Below, piece after piece: positions 9,103 through 18,243 of a stretch of 64,000 nucleotides of DNA. The stretch is from Catellatospora bangladeshensis (GTDB taxonomy: Bacteria > Actinomycetota > Actinomycetes > Mycobacteriales > Micromonosporaceae): positions 45,828 through 109,827 of the forward strand of contig NZ_BONF01000043.1 of the NCBI RefSeq assembly GCF_016862575.1. The letters run 5' to 3'. The notes below the pieces were generated by a model. It saw nothing but the letters and a program-made list of their open reading frames with translations, was not told the DNA's origin and did not search any database. Positions within the stretch are counted from its first letter, which is position 1, and every line of letters starts with the position of its first letter. A program made the translations under genes and the position numbers.

Positions 9103-10476
9103 ATGACGACCCTCACTGTTGATCAGCTGCGCGCTGCGATCGAGCGCGAGCTGCCGGGGGTACGGGCCGACCTCGAGGCGCTCGTACGCATCCCCGGCAT
9201 CGCCTTCGACGGCTTCGACTTCGCCCCGCTGGAGCGCTCGGCCCAGGCCGTCGCCGAACTGATGCGCGGTGTCGGGCTCGACGTGCAGGTCAGCCGGATC
9301 GGCGACGGGCACCCCGCGGTCATCGGCCGCCGCCCGGCCCCGCCCGGCGCGCCGACGGTCCTGCTCTACGCCCACCACGACGTCCAGCCGGTGGGCGACC
9401 TGAGCAAGTGGGAGTCCGAGCCGTTCGAGCCGACCGAGCGCGACGGCCGCCTCTACGGCCGCGGCGCCGCCGACGACAAGGCCGGCGTCATGGCGCACAT
9501 CGCCGCGCTGCGCGCCTTCGGCTGCGGCACCGACGACGACCGGCTGCCGCTCGGCGTGGTCGTGTTCGTCGAGGGCGAGGAGGAGTTCGGCTCCGACTCG
9601 CTGCCCGGCCTGCTGGCCAAGCACTCCGAGGAGCTGGCCGCCGACGTCATCGTCATCGCGGACTCCGGCAACTGGGACATCGGCGTGCCCGCGCTCACCA
9701 CCTCGCTGCGCGGCATCGTCAACAGCTTCGTCGACGTGCAGGTGCTGCACTCCGCCGTGCACAGCGGCATGTTCGGCGGTGTCGTGCCCGACGCGCTGAC
9801 CGTGCTCTGCCGCCTGCTGGCCACGCTGCACGACGAGAACGGTGACGTGGCGGTGCAGGGCCTGGTCAGCGGGCAGGCCGCGCCGCTGGACTACCCGGTG
9901 GACCGGTTCCGGGCCGAGGCGGGGGTGATCGACGGCGTCGAGCTGATCGGCACCGGCCGCATCGTCGACCGCATGTGGACCAAGCCGTCCCTGTCGGTGC
10001 TCGGCATCGACGCCCCGCGCACCGCCGAGGCGCCGAACGCGCTGGTCCCGTCGGCGCGCGCCAAGCTGAGCATGCGGCTGGCGCCGGGCGACGACCCGAA
10101 GTCGGCGTACCAGGCGCTGATCGCGCACCTGGAGAAGCACGTGCCGTGGGGCGCGAAGGTCAGCTTCGAGTTCGAGCACGACGGCAACCCGTGCGTGATC
10201 GACGCCACCGGCAAGTACTTCGACGCCGCGCGGGCCGCGTTCACCACCGCGTGGGACGGTACCGAGCCGGTCGAGATCGGCGTCGGCGGCTCGATCCCGT
10301 TCATCGCCACCTTCCAGGAGATGTTCCCGAACGCGTCGATCCTGGTCACCGGCGTGGAGGACCCGCACGCCAAGGCGCACGGCCCGAACGAGAGCCTGCA
10401 CCTGGGCGAGTTCGCACGGGTCTGCCTCGCCGAGGCCCTGCTGCTGCACAACGTGGCCGCCGCCGCGGCCGCCTGA
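9103..10476 (+). CDS. M20/M28-family dinuclear zinc peptidase (dipeptidase)
   Basis: A 457-residue cytosolic protein with the M20 ligand set: VLLYAHHDVQPVG near residue 90 (His ligand and catalytic Asp), GRGAADDKAGVMAH near 125 (bridging Asp), VVFVEGEEEFGSDS near 158 (catalytic Glu-Glu) and a late DPHAKAHGPNESL segment near 430 (final His ligand). A dimerisation domain interrupts the catalytic halves, as in carboxypeptidase/dipeptidase members such as carnosinase-type enzymes. The ATG at 9103 is chosen as the first start matching the family N-terminus. It is transcribed alone and followed by a strong hairpin. Confidence 0.88.
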   Translation: MTTLTVDQLRAAIERELPGVRADLEALVRIPGIAFDGFDFAPLERSAQAVAELMRGVGLDVQVSRIGDGHPAVIGRRPAPPGAPTVLLYAHHDVQPVGDLSKWESEPFEPTERDGRLYGRGAADDKAGVMAHIAALRAFGCGTDDDRLPLGVVVFVEGEEEFGSDSLPGLLAKHSEELAADVIVIADSGNWDIGVPALTTSLRGIVNSFVDVQVLHSAVHSGMFGGVVPDALTVLCRLLATLHDENGDVAVQGLVSGQAAPLDYPVDRFRAEAGVIDGVELIGTGRIVDRMWTKPSLSVLGIDAPRTAEAPNALVPSARAKLSMRLAPGDDPKSAYQALIAHLEKHVPWGAKVSFEFEHDGNPCVIDATGKYFDAARAAFTTAWDGTEPVEIGVGGSIPFIATFQEMFPNASILVTGVEDPHAKAHGPNESLHLGEFARVCLAEALLLHNVAAAAAA

Positions 10477-10484
10477 CCTGCCCC

Positions 10485-10532
10485 GGACCGCCCACCGCTC
10501 CCGCCCACCGGCGCGGGACCGGTGGGCGGTCC
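10485..10532. terminator. Hairpin terminator between converging genes
   Basis: GGACCGCCCACCG (10485-10497) pairs with CGGTGGGCGGTCC (10520-10532), between the M20 peptidase stop and the end of the opposing Pro-rich gene. Confidence 0.7.
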
Positions 10533-10557
10533 TCATTCCGTTCGGAATGGGGGAGGT

Positions 10558-11775
10558 TCAGAGGGCGGCCAGGGAGCGTACGTAGTTGACCTGGGCGTGG
10601 ATGTGGGCGACCACGCGCTGGTCGGTGACGGGGATGCGCGCGACGTACTGGCGGTTGCCGTTGGTGATCATCACCTGGACCGTGCCGGTGTAGCGGGTCT
10701 CCTTGGCCAGCAGGAAGAACAGGCTCAGGAAGCAGAGCAGGAAGAACAGCAGCACCGCGCAGACCACGGCCCAGGTGGGGATGCGCTGGCGGCTGTGCCA
10801 CTGGTCGCTCACCGCCCACTGCGAGCCGCGCAGCGGGATGTCGCCGGTCGGCGTGTGGATCGTGGTCGAGGTGACCCGTACCTCGCCGAGCTGCACCAGC
10901 ACCGCCCCGGGACCGGCGGCGGGCTGGGCCGGCGGGGCGGGCTGCACGCGTGGCGCCGGAGCCGGGGTCTGCGGCCGCTGCAGGCGTGGCGGCGCGGGCT
11001 GCGTCACCGGCGCGGGCTGCCGCGCGACCGGCGGCGCCGGGGCCACGGGCGGCGCGGACACGATCGGGGGCACCGGGGCTGATGCCACGGGCGGCGCGGA
11101 GGCGACCGGCGGTACCGGGGCTGAGGCCACCGGCGGCGGGTAGGCCACCGGCGGCACCGGGGCTGACGCCACCGGCGGGGCCGGCGCGACAGGGGGCACC
11201 GAAGAAACCGGTGGGGCGTAGGCGACCGGCGGTACAGGTGTCGAGGACACACGCGGCGCGGGTGCGACCGGCGGAGTCGAGGCGGACACGGAGGACCGGC
11301 CGACGGGCGGCGCCGACGACACGGGCGGACCCGATACGGCGGGCGGAGCTGATACGACGGGCGGAGCCGATGCCGACACGGGCGGTGCCGAGGCCACGGG
11401 CGGTGTCGGGGCCACGGGAGGGGTGTACGGCACCGTCGGCGACGGGTCGACGGCGACCGTCGGCTCGGCCGCGATCGGCGGAGTCGCCTGCGGGGCCGGG
11501 GGAGCCGAGGTGACCGGAGGCGCGGCCAGGTAGACGACCGGGGCCGTGGGCATCGCGTCGGCGGCCGGGGCGATGCGCTGTGTCGGCTCCGCGGGCGGGG
11601 TGATGCGCTGTGTCGGCTCCGCGGGCGGGGCGGGCAGCTTCGCCTGGGCCTTGTCGGGCGCTTCGGCGCGGGCGCGAGCGCCGAAGGCGGCCAGCGGCTC
11701 GGTCGGCAGTGGCAGGGTCGGCGGCAGGTCGCGGTGGTCGGGCTGGTCGGGCTGCTCGTCGGTCACACCCGGCAC
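10558..11775 (-). CDS. Pro/Val/Ala-rich repeat protein with C-terminal single-TM domain
   Basis: A 405-residue protein. Residues about 35-285 are low-complexity, built from repeats of the type PPVASAPVPPVAYP. The C-terminal 120 residues form an ordered domain: VLVQLGEVRVTSTTIHTP then PLRGSQWAVSDQWHSRQRI, one strong membrane helix (WAVVCAVLLFFLLCFLSLFF) and an extracellular tail. This C-terminal layout occurs in uncharacterised actinobacterial membrane proteins; the repeat region is probably a disordered cytoplasmic arm. I do not recognise a function. It ends 8 bases before the SURF1-like gene region on the same strand, so co-transcription is possible. The repeats are prone to slippage, so assembly length should be treated with care. 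Confidence 0.7.
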   Translation of the reverse strand: MPGVTDEQPDQPDHRDLPPTLPLPTEPLAAFGARARAEAPDKAQAKLPAPPAEPTQRITPPAEPTQRIAPAADAMPTAPVVYLAAPPVTSAPPAPQATPPIAAEPTVAVDPSPTVPYTPPVAPTPPVASAPPVSASAPPVVSAPPAVSGPPVSSAPPVGRSSVSASTPPVAPAPRVSSTPVPPVAYAPPVSSVPPVAPAPPVASAPVPPVAYPPPVASAPVPPVASAPPVASAPVPPIVSAPPVAPAPPVARQPAPVTQPAPPRLQRPQTPAPAPRVQPAPPAQPAAGPGAVLVQLGEVRVTSTTIHTPTGDIPLRGSQWAVSDQWHSRQRIPTWAVVCAVLLFFLLCFLSLFFLLAKETRYTGTVQVMITNGNRQYVARIPVTDQRVVAHIHAQVNYVRSLAAL

Positions 11776-11783
11776 GATATCGG

Positions 11784-12668
11784 CTAGGCGCCTGCGGGGC
11801 TCCCGGCAGGCGCGGTCGGCTTCTGGTCGCCCGATCCGTCCGATCCGAACGGTTCGCCGGTGCCGGCCGCCGCGTCCGGGTCGTCGGCGTCCGGGTCGGG
11901 TCCGGCGGCCGCCCGCTCCGCGGCCTCCTGGCGCAGGTCACGGCGGGCGAGGTAACCCACGCCGACCAGCGCGCCGGCCGCGAAGATCCACCACTGGACG
12001 GCGTACCCGAGGTTGAGCCAGTCGTTCTCGTGGCCGACCGTGACGGCGGTGAGGCCCTGCGCGCCGGGGGTGTCCTGGTCGGCGAGCACGTACGCGCCGA
12101 GCACCGGGTAGGGCAGCCGCTCGGCGATGGCGGGCACCCCGACGCGGCGGGTCTCCCAGCGGCCGTTGCGCTGGTCGACGGCGCCCGCGCCGGACTCGGT
12201 CAGGTGCACCCGGCCGACCACGGTGACGGTGCCGGCGGGCGCGGTTGGGTAGTCGGGGGCGACGGTGATGCCGTCGGGGTGGGGCGGCACCCAGCCGCGG
12301 TCGACCAGCAGCGCCGAGCCGTCGGCCAGCAGCAGCGGGGTGAGCACCTCGTAGCCGACCTGGCCGTCGACGGTGCGGTTGCGGATCAGGATCTCCTGGG
12401 CCGCGTCGTACCGGCCTGTCGCGGTGACCCGGGTCCAGGCGCGGTCCTCGCCGGGCCCCGGTGCGGCGCCGCGCCCGGACGGGGCGGGGGCCAGCACGTC
12501 GCCGACGGGCACCGGGTTCACCACGGTGCTGGCGTCGATGCGGTCGTTGATCGCGCTGCGCAGCTCGTAGCGGCCCCACTGCCAGCGGCCCAGCAGCACC
12601 ATCACGAAGGAGGCGAGCAGGGCGAGGGCGAAGACGGTGAGCCAGCGTCGGGTCAGGAGGGCGCGCAC
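11784..12668 (-). CDS. SURF1-family cytochrome c oxidase assembly protein
   Basis: A 294-residue protein with the SURF1 layout: an N-terminal membrane helix (WLTVFALALLASFVMVLLG) followed by GRWQWGRYELR, a central periplasmic domain with WTRVTATGRYDAAQEILIRNR and VLVDRGWVPP, and a second helix near residue 245 (YAVQWWIFAAGALVGVGY). SURF1 proteins help insert haem a into cytochrome aa3 oxidase. A Pro/Asp-rich cytoplasmic tail follows the second helix. The ATG at 12668 places a basic MRALLTRR segment before the first helix, as expected. The neighbouring genes are unrelated. Confidence 0.88.
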   Translation of the reverse strand: MRALLTRRWLTVFALALLASFVMVLLGRWQWGRYELRSAINDRIDASTVVNPVPVGDVLAPAPSGRGAAPGPGEDRAWTRVTATGRYDAAQEILIRNRTVDGQVGYEVLTPLLLADGSALLVDRGWVPPHPDGITVAPDYPTAPAGTVTVVGRVHLTESGAGAVDQRNGRWETRRVGVPAIAERLPYPVLGAYVLADQDTPGAQGLTAVTVGHENDWLNLGYAVQWWIFAAGALVGVGYLARRDLRQEAAERAAAGPDPDADDPDAAAGTGEPFGSDGSGDQKPTAPAGSPAGA

Positions 12669-12799
12669 CCGGGCAGTCTACCCAGGCCCTGAGCTGTGAG
12701 TTCTATCACGGACGAGTGGTGGAACGGTCACTCGGGCGTCCGGACGACCCAGCGGGTATGGTGCAGCTTCGGACAGCGCCGTCACTTCTGGAGTCCCGT

Positions 12800-13399
12800 A
12801 TGTCTGGCAATCCCATTCCCGGCAACGCCGGGCTGGGCAACCTCGCCGTACGCCGCTTCCCGACGCTCACCGTGCAGACGCCGCGGCTGGACGTGCGCCC
12901 GCTGACGGCGGCCGACGCCGATCCGGTGACCGAGATCTTCGCGGACAAGCAGACGCAGCGCTGGCTGCCGTTCCCGAAGGAGTTCGGGCAGATCGACGGG
13001 CGCTCGTGGTGCACCGAGATGGCGGGGGAGCGCCGCGACAGCGGCATGGGCGACCACTACGGCATCGTGCGGCGCGAGGACCAGCGGCTGGTCGGCTGCC
13101 TGTGGACCAAGCGGACCGACTGGGTGGGCCGGGTCACCGAGATCTCGTACGCCGTCTCGCCGGACGTGCGCGGGCTGGGCATCGCGCCGGAGGCGGTGGA
13201 CGTGCTGACCCTGGCGCTGGTGCTGGAGCACGGGTTCCAGCGCATCGAGCTGCGGGTCGCGCCGGGCAACACCGCCTCGCGCCGGGTGGCCGAGAAGGCG
13301 GGCTTCACCTACGAGGGCCTGCTGCGCAACGCGGGCTACGTGCACAGCGGCCGGGTGGACCTGGAGGTCTGGTCGATAGTGGCCGCCGACCTGCGCTGA
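12800..13399 (+). CDS. GNAT family N-acetyltransferase (RimJ/RimL-like)
   Basis: A 199-residue protein with the GNAT fold of the ribosomal-protein/small-molecule acetyltransferase subgroup: LTVQTPRLDVRPLTAADADPV near residue 25, EISYAVSPDVRGLGIAPEAV near 115 (acetyl-CoA pyrophosphate loop, RGLGIA), and RIELRVAPGNTASRRVAEKAGF near 150. The ATG at 12800 is preferred over the upstream in-frame start because it leaves a normal N-terminus. The acceptor is unknown. It ends just before a strong bidirectional terminator. Confidence 0.85.
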   Translation: MSGNPIPGNAGLGNLAVRRFPTLTVQTPRLDVRPLTAADADPVTEIFADKQTQRWLPFPKEFGQIDGRSWCTEMAGERRDSGMGDHYGIVRREDQRLVGCLWTKRTDWVGRVTEISYAVSPDVRGLGIAPEAVDVLTLALVLEHGFQRIELRVAPGNTASRRVAEKAGFTYEGLLRNAGYVHSGRVDLEVWSIVAADLR

Positions 13400-13406
13400 G
13401 CGCATA

Positions 13407-13442
13407 CGAGAAGGGCCCCGCCGCTCGGCGGGGCCCTTCTCG
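13407..13442. terminator. Bidirectional terminator between acetyltransferase and PBP genes
   Basis: A near-perfect 17-bp stem (CGAGAAGGGCCCCGCCG with its complement) closed by a two-base loop separates the converging gene ends at 13399 and 13453; it is flanked by T/C-rich sequence toward the minus-strand gene. Confidence 0.85.
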
Positions 13443-13452
13443 GTGAGCCGTC

Positions 13453-15675
13453 TCAGTTCTTCTTCTTTTTCTTCATCTTGGGCAGGTTGGCCGGCTTCTT
13501 GCCGAGGATCTTGTCCGACGGCGGGGTGAACTTCTGGATGTCCTCGCCCTTGAGCGCGTCCTTCAGGGTGTACGCGACCGTCTCGATCGGCTTCCAGGAG
13601 TTGCCGTCGCCGGTGGCGTGGAACGGGTTGTCCGGGTCGGCCATGAAGGACGCCGCGGCCAGCTCCTTGGTGAAGCCCACGAACCAGGCGGCGCGGGTGT
13701 CGTCGGTGGTGCCGGTCTTGCCCGCCACCGGCCGGTCGACCATGCCGTAGACGCCGGGCGCGGTGGACCAGCCGCCACATGCGCCCTTGGCGGCGCCGTA
13801 GCCGGTGACGCAGCGCATCGCGTCGGTGGCGGCGCGGGCCACGTCCTTGGTGACCTCCTGCCGGCAGCGCGGCGTGGCGACGGGCACCTGCTGGCCCTTG
13901 ACGTCCATCATCGCCGGGGTGCCGTCCGGCTTCAGGATGCCCTTGACCGGCAGCGCCTCGCAGTACTTGCCCTCGGCGGCCATGGTGGCGTACGCGTTGG
14001 CCATCTCCAGCGGGGTGGTGTCGGCGACGCCGAGGGTGAACGAGCCCCAGGTCTTCGACTTGCCCGGCGACGCCTGGAGCTTGTCGATGTCGGTACGCCA
14101 CTTGAGGCCGAGCCGCTCGGCCATCTTGACGGCCTTGTCCGCGCCGACCTTCTGCTCCAGCTGGACGAAGTAGGTGTTGACCGACTTGCCGAAGCCGGAC
14201 CACATGGCGTGGTTGCCGGTCATCGAGCCGCTGGCGTTGGCCGGGCACCAGTGGCCGCCGCCACAGGAGCCGCGCTCGCCCCAGCCCGCGAAGTACTGCG
14301 ACTTGTAGCGGTTCGGCGCGTAGAACCAGGTGTTCATCTTCAGGCCCGCGTCGAGCGCGGCGACCATGGTGAACAGCTTGAACGTCGAGCCGGCCTGGTA
14401 GCCGGGCAGGTTGCCGCCGCCGAGGAGCGGGTTCACCGTGTTCGGGTAGTTGCCCTTGATCTTGCCGTAGCGCTTCGGGTCGCTGTGCGCGCCGTTGTTC
14501 GACTGGTCCAGCGAGTAGACCCGGTTCACCGCCATCGCCTTGACCAGGCCGGTGCCGGGCTGCACCACGACCTCGCCGAGGGCGTACGCGCTGCCGATGG
14601 GCTGCCGCTTGGTCACGTGCTCCATCGCGATGTCCTGGATCTTCGGGTCCAGCGACGTGGTGATCCGGTAGCCGCCGCGGCGCAGGTTGTCCTCGCGCTC
14701 GCCCGGGTTGGCGCCGAACGCCGGCTGCGACAGCCACCAGCTCTTGAACATGTCGCAGAAGTAGCCCCAGCTGTTGTTCTTCTTCGACACCGCGATGCAG
14801 TCGTTCGGCGGTTCGGTGATCTTCAGCTTGATCGGCTCCGCCTTGGTGGTGGCGGCGATCGCGGGTGTGATGTAGCCCAGCTCCGCCATCCGGTCGATGA
14901 CGTAGTTGCGCCGCTGCTTGGCCGCGGTCTGGTCGCTGCCCGCCGGGTCGTAGGCGCTGGGCGCCTTGACCAGGCCGGCCAGCATCGCCGACTCGGCCAG
15001 GGTGAGGTCCGCGGGCAGCTTGGAGAAGAAGATCTGCGCGGCGGCGAACACGCCGTACGCCCGGTGGCCGAAGTAGGCCACGTTCAGGTAGCGCTCCAGG
15101 ATCTCCGTCTTGGACAGGTCCTTCTCGACCTTCATGGCGAGCCGGGCCTCACGGATCTTGCGCAGCGGCGTCTGCTCCGTCGCCGCCATCACCTCGCCGG
15201 GCGTCGTCGCTCCGTCGCGCAGCGCCATGCGCACGTACTGCATGGTCAGCGTCGACGCGCCCTGGGACACCTCACCCGCGGTGTGGTTGGCCACGAAGGC
15301 GCGCGCGATGCCCTTGGCGTCCACGCCGTTGTGCTCGTAGAAGCGCCCGTCCTCGCTGGCCACGATCGCCTTGGTGATGTTCTCGGAGATGTCGGCGATC
15401 GGCGCGTACTTGCGGTGCTCCTCGTAGAAGTTCGTGATCAGCGTCTTGCCGTCCGAGGCGTACACGTAACTGGTCTGCGCGGGCGGCAGGCTCTTGAGTT
15501 CCGAGGGCAGCGATTCGTAGAAGTCGGCGCCGGCCTTCAGCCCGAGACCGCCCACCGCGGCCAGCGGGTACGTGACCGCGGCTACGACGACGCCGGCGAG
15601 CAGGCCTGACCGGAGGATCGGCGCGAGACGTCCGGTAGCAGAAATTGCACCTTTTAGGCGGCTAAGCGGCTTCAC
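13453..15675 (-). CDS. Bifunctional class A penicillin-binding protein
   Basis: A 740-residue membrane protein. After a basic start there is one membrane helix (about 20-45), then the GT51 glycosyltransferase domain with ASEDGRFYEHNGVD, QGASTLTMQYVRM and KILERYLNVAYFG-like segments, and a transpeptidase domain with AGSTFKLF (SxxK nucleophile), SVN in the second motif and AGKTGTTDD (KTG motif). It polymerises and cross-links peptidoglycan. It ends in a Lys-rich tail (KMKKKKKN) with no PASTA repeats. I chose the GTG at 15675, which begins VKPLSRLKG; an in-frame TTG at 15693 would add six residues. It is divergent from cobT. Confidence 0.92.
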   Translation of the reverse strand: MKPLSRLKGAISATGRLAPILRSGLLAGVVVAAVTYPLAAVGGLGLKAGADFYESLPSELKSLPPAQTSYVYASDGKTLITNFYEEHRKYAPIADISENITKAIVASEDGRFYEHNGVDAKGIARAFVANHTAGEVSQGASTLTMQYVRMALRDGATTPGEVMAATEQTPLRKIREARLAMKVEKDLSKTEILERYLNVAYFGHRAYGVFAAAQIFFSKLPADLTLAESAMLAGLVKAPSAYDPAGSDQTAAKQRRNYVIDRMAELGYITPAIAATTKAEPIKLKITEPPNDCIAVSKKNNSWGYFCDMFKSWWLSQPAFGANPGEREDNLRRGGYRITTSLDPKIQDIAMEHVTKRQPIGSAYALGEVVVQPGTGLVKAMAVNRVYSLDQSNNGAHSDPKRYGKIKGNYPNTVNPLLGGGNLPGYQAGSTFKLFTMVAALDAGLKMNTWFYAPNRYKSQYFAGWGERGSCGGGHWCPANASGSMTGNHAMWSGFGKSVNTYFVQLEQKVGADKAVKMAERLGLKWRTDIDKLQASPGKSKTWGSFTLGVADTTPLEMANAYATMAAEGKYCEALPVKGILKPDGTPAMMDVKGQQVPVATPRCRQEVTKDVARAATDAMRCVTGYGAAKGACGGWSTAPGVYGMVDRPVAGKTGTTDDTRAAWFVGFTKELAAASFMADPDNPFHATGDGNSWKPIETVAYTLKDALKGEDIQKFTPPSDKILGKKPANLPKMKKKKKN

Positions 15676-15785
15676 CCTACAAAGGTAGGACAAAGTACGT
15701 AGACGATGGATTCAAAGCAGTAAACGACGCGACGTTTTCTGCCCCCGAGTCGGCATCACGACACTGAACGTGATGAGGTGGGGGC

Positions 15786-16877
15786 GTGACGAGTGAGCTG
15801 TTGGGACTAACGATCGGAGCGGTCCGGCCGCTCGACGCCGCGGCCATGGCCCAGACCCGGGAGCTGCAGGCCCGCCTCACCAAGCCGGCGGGCTCGCTCG
15901 GCGAGCTGGAGGAGCTGTCGGTGCGCCTGTCCGGGCTGGCCGCGCTGTCTCCGCCACCGATGCTGGAGCCCGCCCACCTCGCGATCTTCGCGGGCGACCA
16001 CGGCGTGCACGCCCAGGGCGTCACCCCGTGGCCGCAGGAGGTCACCGCGCAGATGGTGGCCAACTTCCTGGCCGGCGGCGCGGCCGTGAACGCGCTGGCC
16101 CGCCAGACCGGGGTCGCGGTGACCGTGGTCGACGTCGGCGTCGCCGCCGACGTGCCCGGCGCCGACGGCCTGGTCTCGGCCAAGGTCCGGGCGGGCACCC
16201 GGGACATGACCGTCGAGCCCGCGATGACCCGGCCCGAGGCCCTGGCCGCGCTGGAGGTCGGCATCGCCACCGCGAACGCCCTGGTCGACGGCGGGGCGCG
16301 GGTGCTGCTGACGGGCGACATGGGCATCGCCAACACCACCGCGTCCGCCGCGGTCATCTCCGCGTTCACCGGCCGCGACCCCGGCGTCGTCACCGGCTAC
16401 GGCACCGGCATCGACGCGCCCACCCACCGGCGCAAGGTCGAGGTCATCGAGCGCGCGCTGGCGCTGCACGGCCCGGCCTGGGGCGGCGACCCGCACACCG
16501 ACCCCGTCGCGGTGCTCGCCGCGGTCGGCGGCCTGGAGCACGCCGCTCTCGCCGGGTTCATCCTCGGCGCCGCCGCGCGCCGCGTCCCGGTCATCCTCGA
16601 CGGCGTGATCGCCGCGGCCGCCGCGCTGACCGCCGCCGCGCTCGCGCCCAGCAGCCGGGACGCCATGATCGCCGGACACGAGTCGGTCGAGCCGGGCGCT
16701 AGCGTGGCGCTGTCGCAGCTCGAACTGAACCCGCTGCTGAGCCTGGGCCTGCGCCTGGGCGAGGGCACCGGCGCGGTGCTGGCCTACCCGGTCGTCGCCG
16801 GCTCGGTGCGGGTGCTGCACGAGATGGCGACGTTCGACAGCGCCGGTGTCGCCTCAAAGGATGAGCACAAGCAGTGA
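15786..16877 (+). CDS. cobT: Nicotinate-nucleotide--dimethylbenzimidazole phosphoribosyltransferase CobT
   Basis: A 363-residue protein with the CobT signatures LTKPAGSLGELEEL (about 32-45), IFAGDHGVHAQGVTPWPQEVT (about 68-88), LLTGDMGIANTTASAA (about 175-190) and the late VILDGVIAAAAAL with EPGASVALSQLEL containing the catalytic Glu region. It makes alpha-ribazole phosphate from nicotinate mononucleotide and DMB for the lower ligand of cobalamin. The GTG start at 15786 follows GAGGTGGGGGC. The stop overlaps the next start (GTGA), coupling it to a siroheme/precorrin-2 enzyme, consistent with a cobalamin unit. Confidence 0.93.
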   Translation: MTSELLGLTIGAVRPLDAAAMAQTRELQARLTKPAGSLGELEELSVRLSGLAALSPPPMLEPAHLAIFAGDHGVHAQGVTPWPQEVTAQMVANFLAGGAAVNALARQTGVAVTVVDVGVAADVPGADGLVSAKVRAGTRDMTVEPAMTRPEALAALEVGIATANALVDGGARVLLTGDMGIANTTASAAVISAFTGRDPGVVTGYGTGIDAPTHRRKVEVIERALALHGPAWGGDPHTDPVAVLAAVGGLEHAALAGFILGAAARRVPVILDGVIAAAAALTAAALAPSSRDAMIAGHESVEPGASVALSQLELNPLLSLGLRLGEGTGAVLAYPVVAGSVRVLHEMATFDSAGVASKDEHKQ

Positions 16878-18070
16878 GTGATCTTTATCCGCTGGCCCTG
16901 CGGCTGGACGGGCGGCCGGTGCTGGTCGTCGGCGGCGGCGCGGTGGCCACCCGGCGCGTGCCCGCGCTGCTGGCCGCCGGAGCCGCCGTGCGGCTGGTGT
17001 CGCCTGACCTGACCCCCGCGCTGCGCGGGCTGGCCGACGCGGGCCGGCTCGACTGGATCGAGCGCCCGTTCGCCGAGACCGACCTGGACGGCGTCTGGCT
17101 GGTCCAGGTCGCCGTGGACGATCCCGAGGCGGCCGCGGCGGTCTCGGCCGCCGCGGAGCGGCGGCGGATCTTCTGCGTACGCGCCGACGACCGGCACGCG
17201 GCCAGCGCCTGGACCCCGGCGGTGGCCCGGCACGGCGCGGTCACCGTCGCCGTGCTCGCGGGCGGCGAGCCGCGCCGCGCGGTCGCCGTGCGCGACCGGA
17301 TCGCGAGCCTGCTCGCCACCGACGAGGCCACCGTGCCCGAGTCGGTCAAGGGCACCGTGGCCCTGATCGGCGGCGGCCCCGGCGACCCCGAGCTGATCAC
17401 GGTCAAGGGGCGGCGCCTGCTGGCCGCCGCCGACGTCGTGGTCGCCGACCGGCTCGCCCCGGGTCTGCTGCTCGACGAGCTGCGGCCCGACGTGGAGCTG
17501 GTCGACGTGGCCAAGCTGCCGTACGGCCCCGCCGCGCAGCAGGAGGAGATCAACCGCATCCTGGTGGAGCGGGCCAAGGCCGGGCTGTTCGTGGTGCGGC
17601 TCAAGGGCGGCGACTCCTACGTCTTCGGCCGGGGCGGCGAGGAGGTGCTGGCCTGCGCCGAGGCGGGCGTGCCGGTCACCGTGGTGCCGGGTGTGACCAG
17701 CGCCATCTCGGTGCCCGCGGCGGCCGGGGTGCCGGTCACCCACCGCCGGGTCGCGCACGAGTTCACCGTGCTGAGCGGGCACATCGGCCCCGAGCACCCG
17801 GACTCGCTGGTGGACTGGGCCGCGCTGGCCCGGATGCGGGGCACGCTGGTCATCCTGATGGGCCTGAAGAACCTGCCCGCGATCACGGCGGCGCTCCTGG
17901 CGCACGGCCGCGACGGCGCGACGCCCGCCGCGATCATCCAGGAGGGCACCACCGACCAGCAGCGCTCGGCCCACGGCACGCTCGCCGAGCTGCCCGCGCT
18001 GGCGAAGTCGTTCGATCCGCCGGCCATCGTGGTGATCGGGTCCGTGGTGGACGTGCTTCCGCGGTTGTGA
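16874..18070 (+). CDS. cysG: Siroheme synthase CysG / uroporphyrinogen-III C-methyltransferase fusion
   Basis: A 398-residue fusion. Residues 1-150 form the precorrin-2 dehydrogenase/ferrochelatase part with RPVLVVGGGAVATRRV (NAD-binding) and a short sirohaem-synthase middle. From about 155 comes the SAM-dependent methyltransferase SUMT with VALIGGGPGDPELITVKG, VRLKGGDSYVFGRGGEE and VPGVTSAISVPAAAGVPVTHR. It methylates uroporphyrinogen III to precorrin-2, at the branch to sirohaem or cobalamin. The order is like enterobacterial CysG but shorter than the usual ~457 residues, mainly in the first domain. Coupling to cobT (GTGA) supports a corrinoid role. Confidence 0.9.
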   Translation: MSDLYPLALRLDGRPVLVVGGGAVATRRVPALLAAGAAVRLVSPDLTPALRGLADAGRLDWIERPFAETDLDGVWLVQVAVDDPEAAAAVSAAAERRRIFCVRADDRHAASAWTPAVARHGAVTVAVLAGGEPRRAVAVRDRIASLLATDEATVPESVKGTVALIGGGPGDPELITVKGRRLLAAADVVVADRLAPGLLLDELRPDVELVDVAKLPYGPAAQQEEINRILVERAKAGLFVVRLKGGDSYVFGRGGEEVLACAEAGVPVTVVPGVTSAISVPAAAGVPVTHRRVAHEFTVLSGHIGPEHPDSLVDWAALARMRGTLVILMGLKNLPAITAALLAHGRDGATPAAIIQEGTTDQQRSAHGTLAELPALAKSFDPPAIVVIGSVVDVLPRL

Positions 18071-18090
18071 GTCTCGTCGGCGGTGGGCAA

Positions 18091-18151
18091 GATCGCTGTC
18101 TTGTGTCGAAACCTTGCGCTGAACTGCACTTTTCGACACGAATAAGCGATC
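18091..18151. repeat. GATC-bounded palindromic repeat (GTGTCGAAA type), copy 1
   Basis: The ends GATCGCT and AGCGATC pair, an internal asymmetric patch follows, then TGTGTCGAAA pairs with TTTTCGACAC around a loop containing CTGAACTGCACT. Its reverse complement aligns with the element starting at 63953 (shared ATGATC, TTCGTGTC, AAAGTGCAGT, AGG). It sits between cysG and the opposing otsB fusion. Confidence 0.7.
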
Positions 18152-18186
18152 ATCCCACCGGACCGCCCAGCCCCGCCGGCGCGAGA

Positions 18187-18240
18187 CGTTAAGAAGGGCA
18201 CCTTCCTCTACGCATAGCGTTAAGAAGGTGCCCTTCCTTT
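18187..18240. repeat. AAGAAGGGCACCTTC-type palindrome, copy 1 (likely bidirectional terminator)
   Basis: GAAGGGCACCTTC and GAAGGTGCCCTTC are exact inverted repeats separated by about 20 bases, with CCTTT following. The same arrangement recurs at 63845-63896. Located between converging genes (18070 and 18244), it would also act as a terminator. Confidence 0.75.
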
Positions 18241-18243
18241 ATC

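Noticed and set aside
13618..15609. Plus-strand frame of over 600 codons
   Set aside because: Antisense of the penicillin-binding protein, with no domain content.
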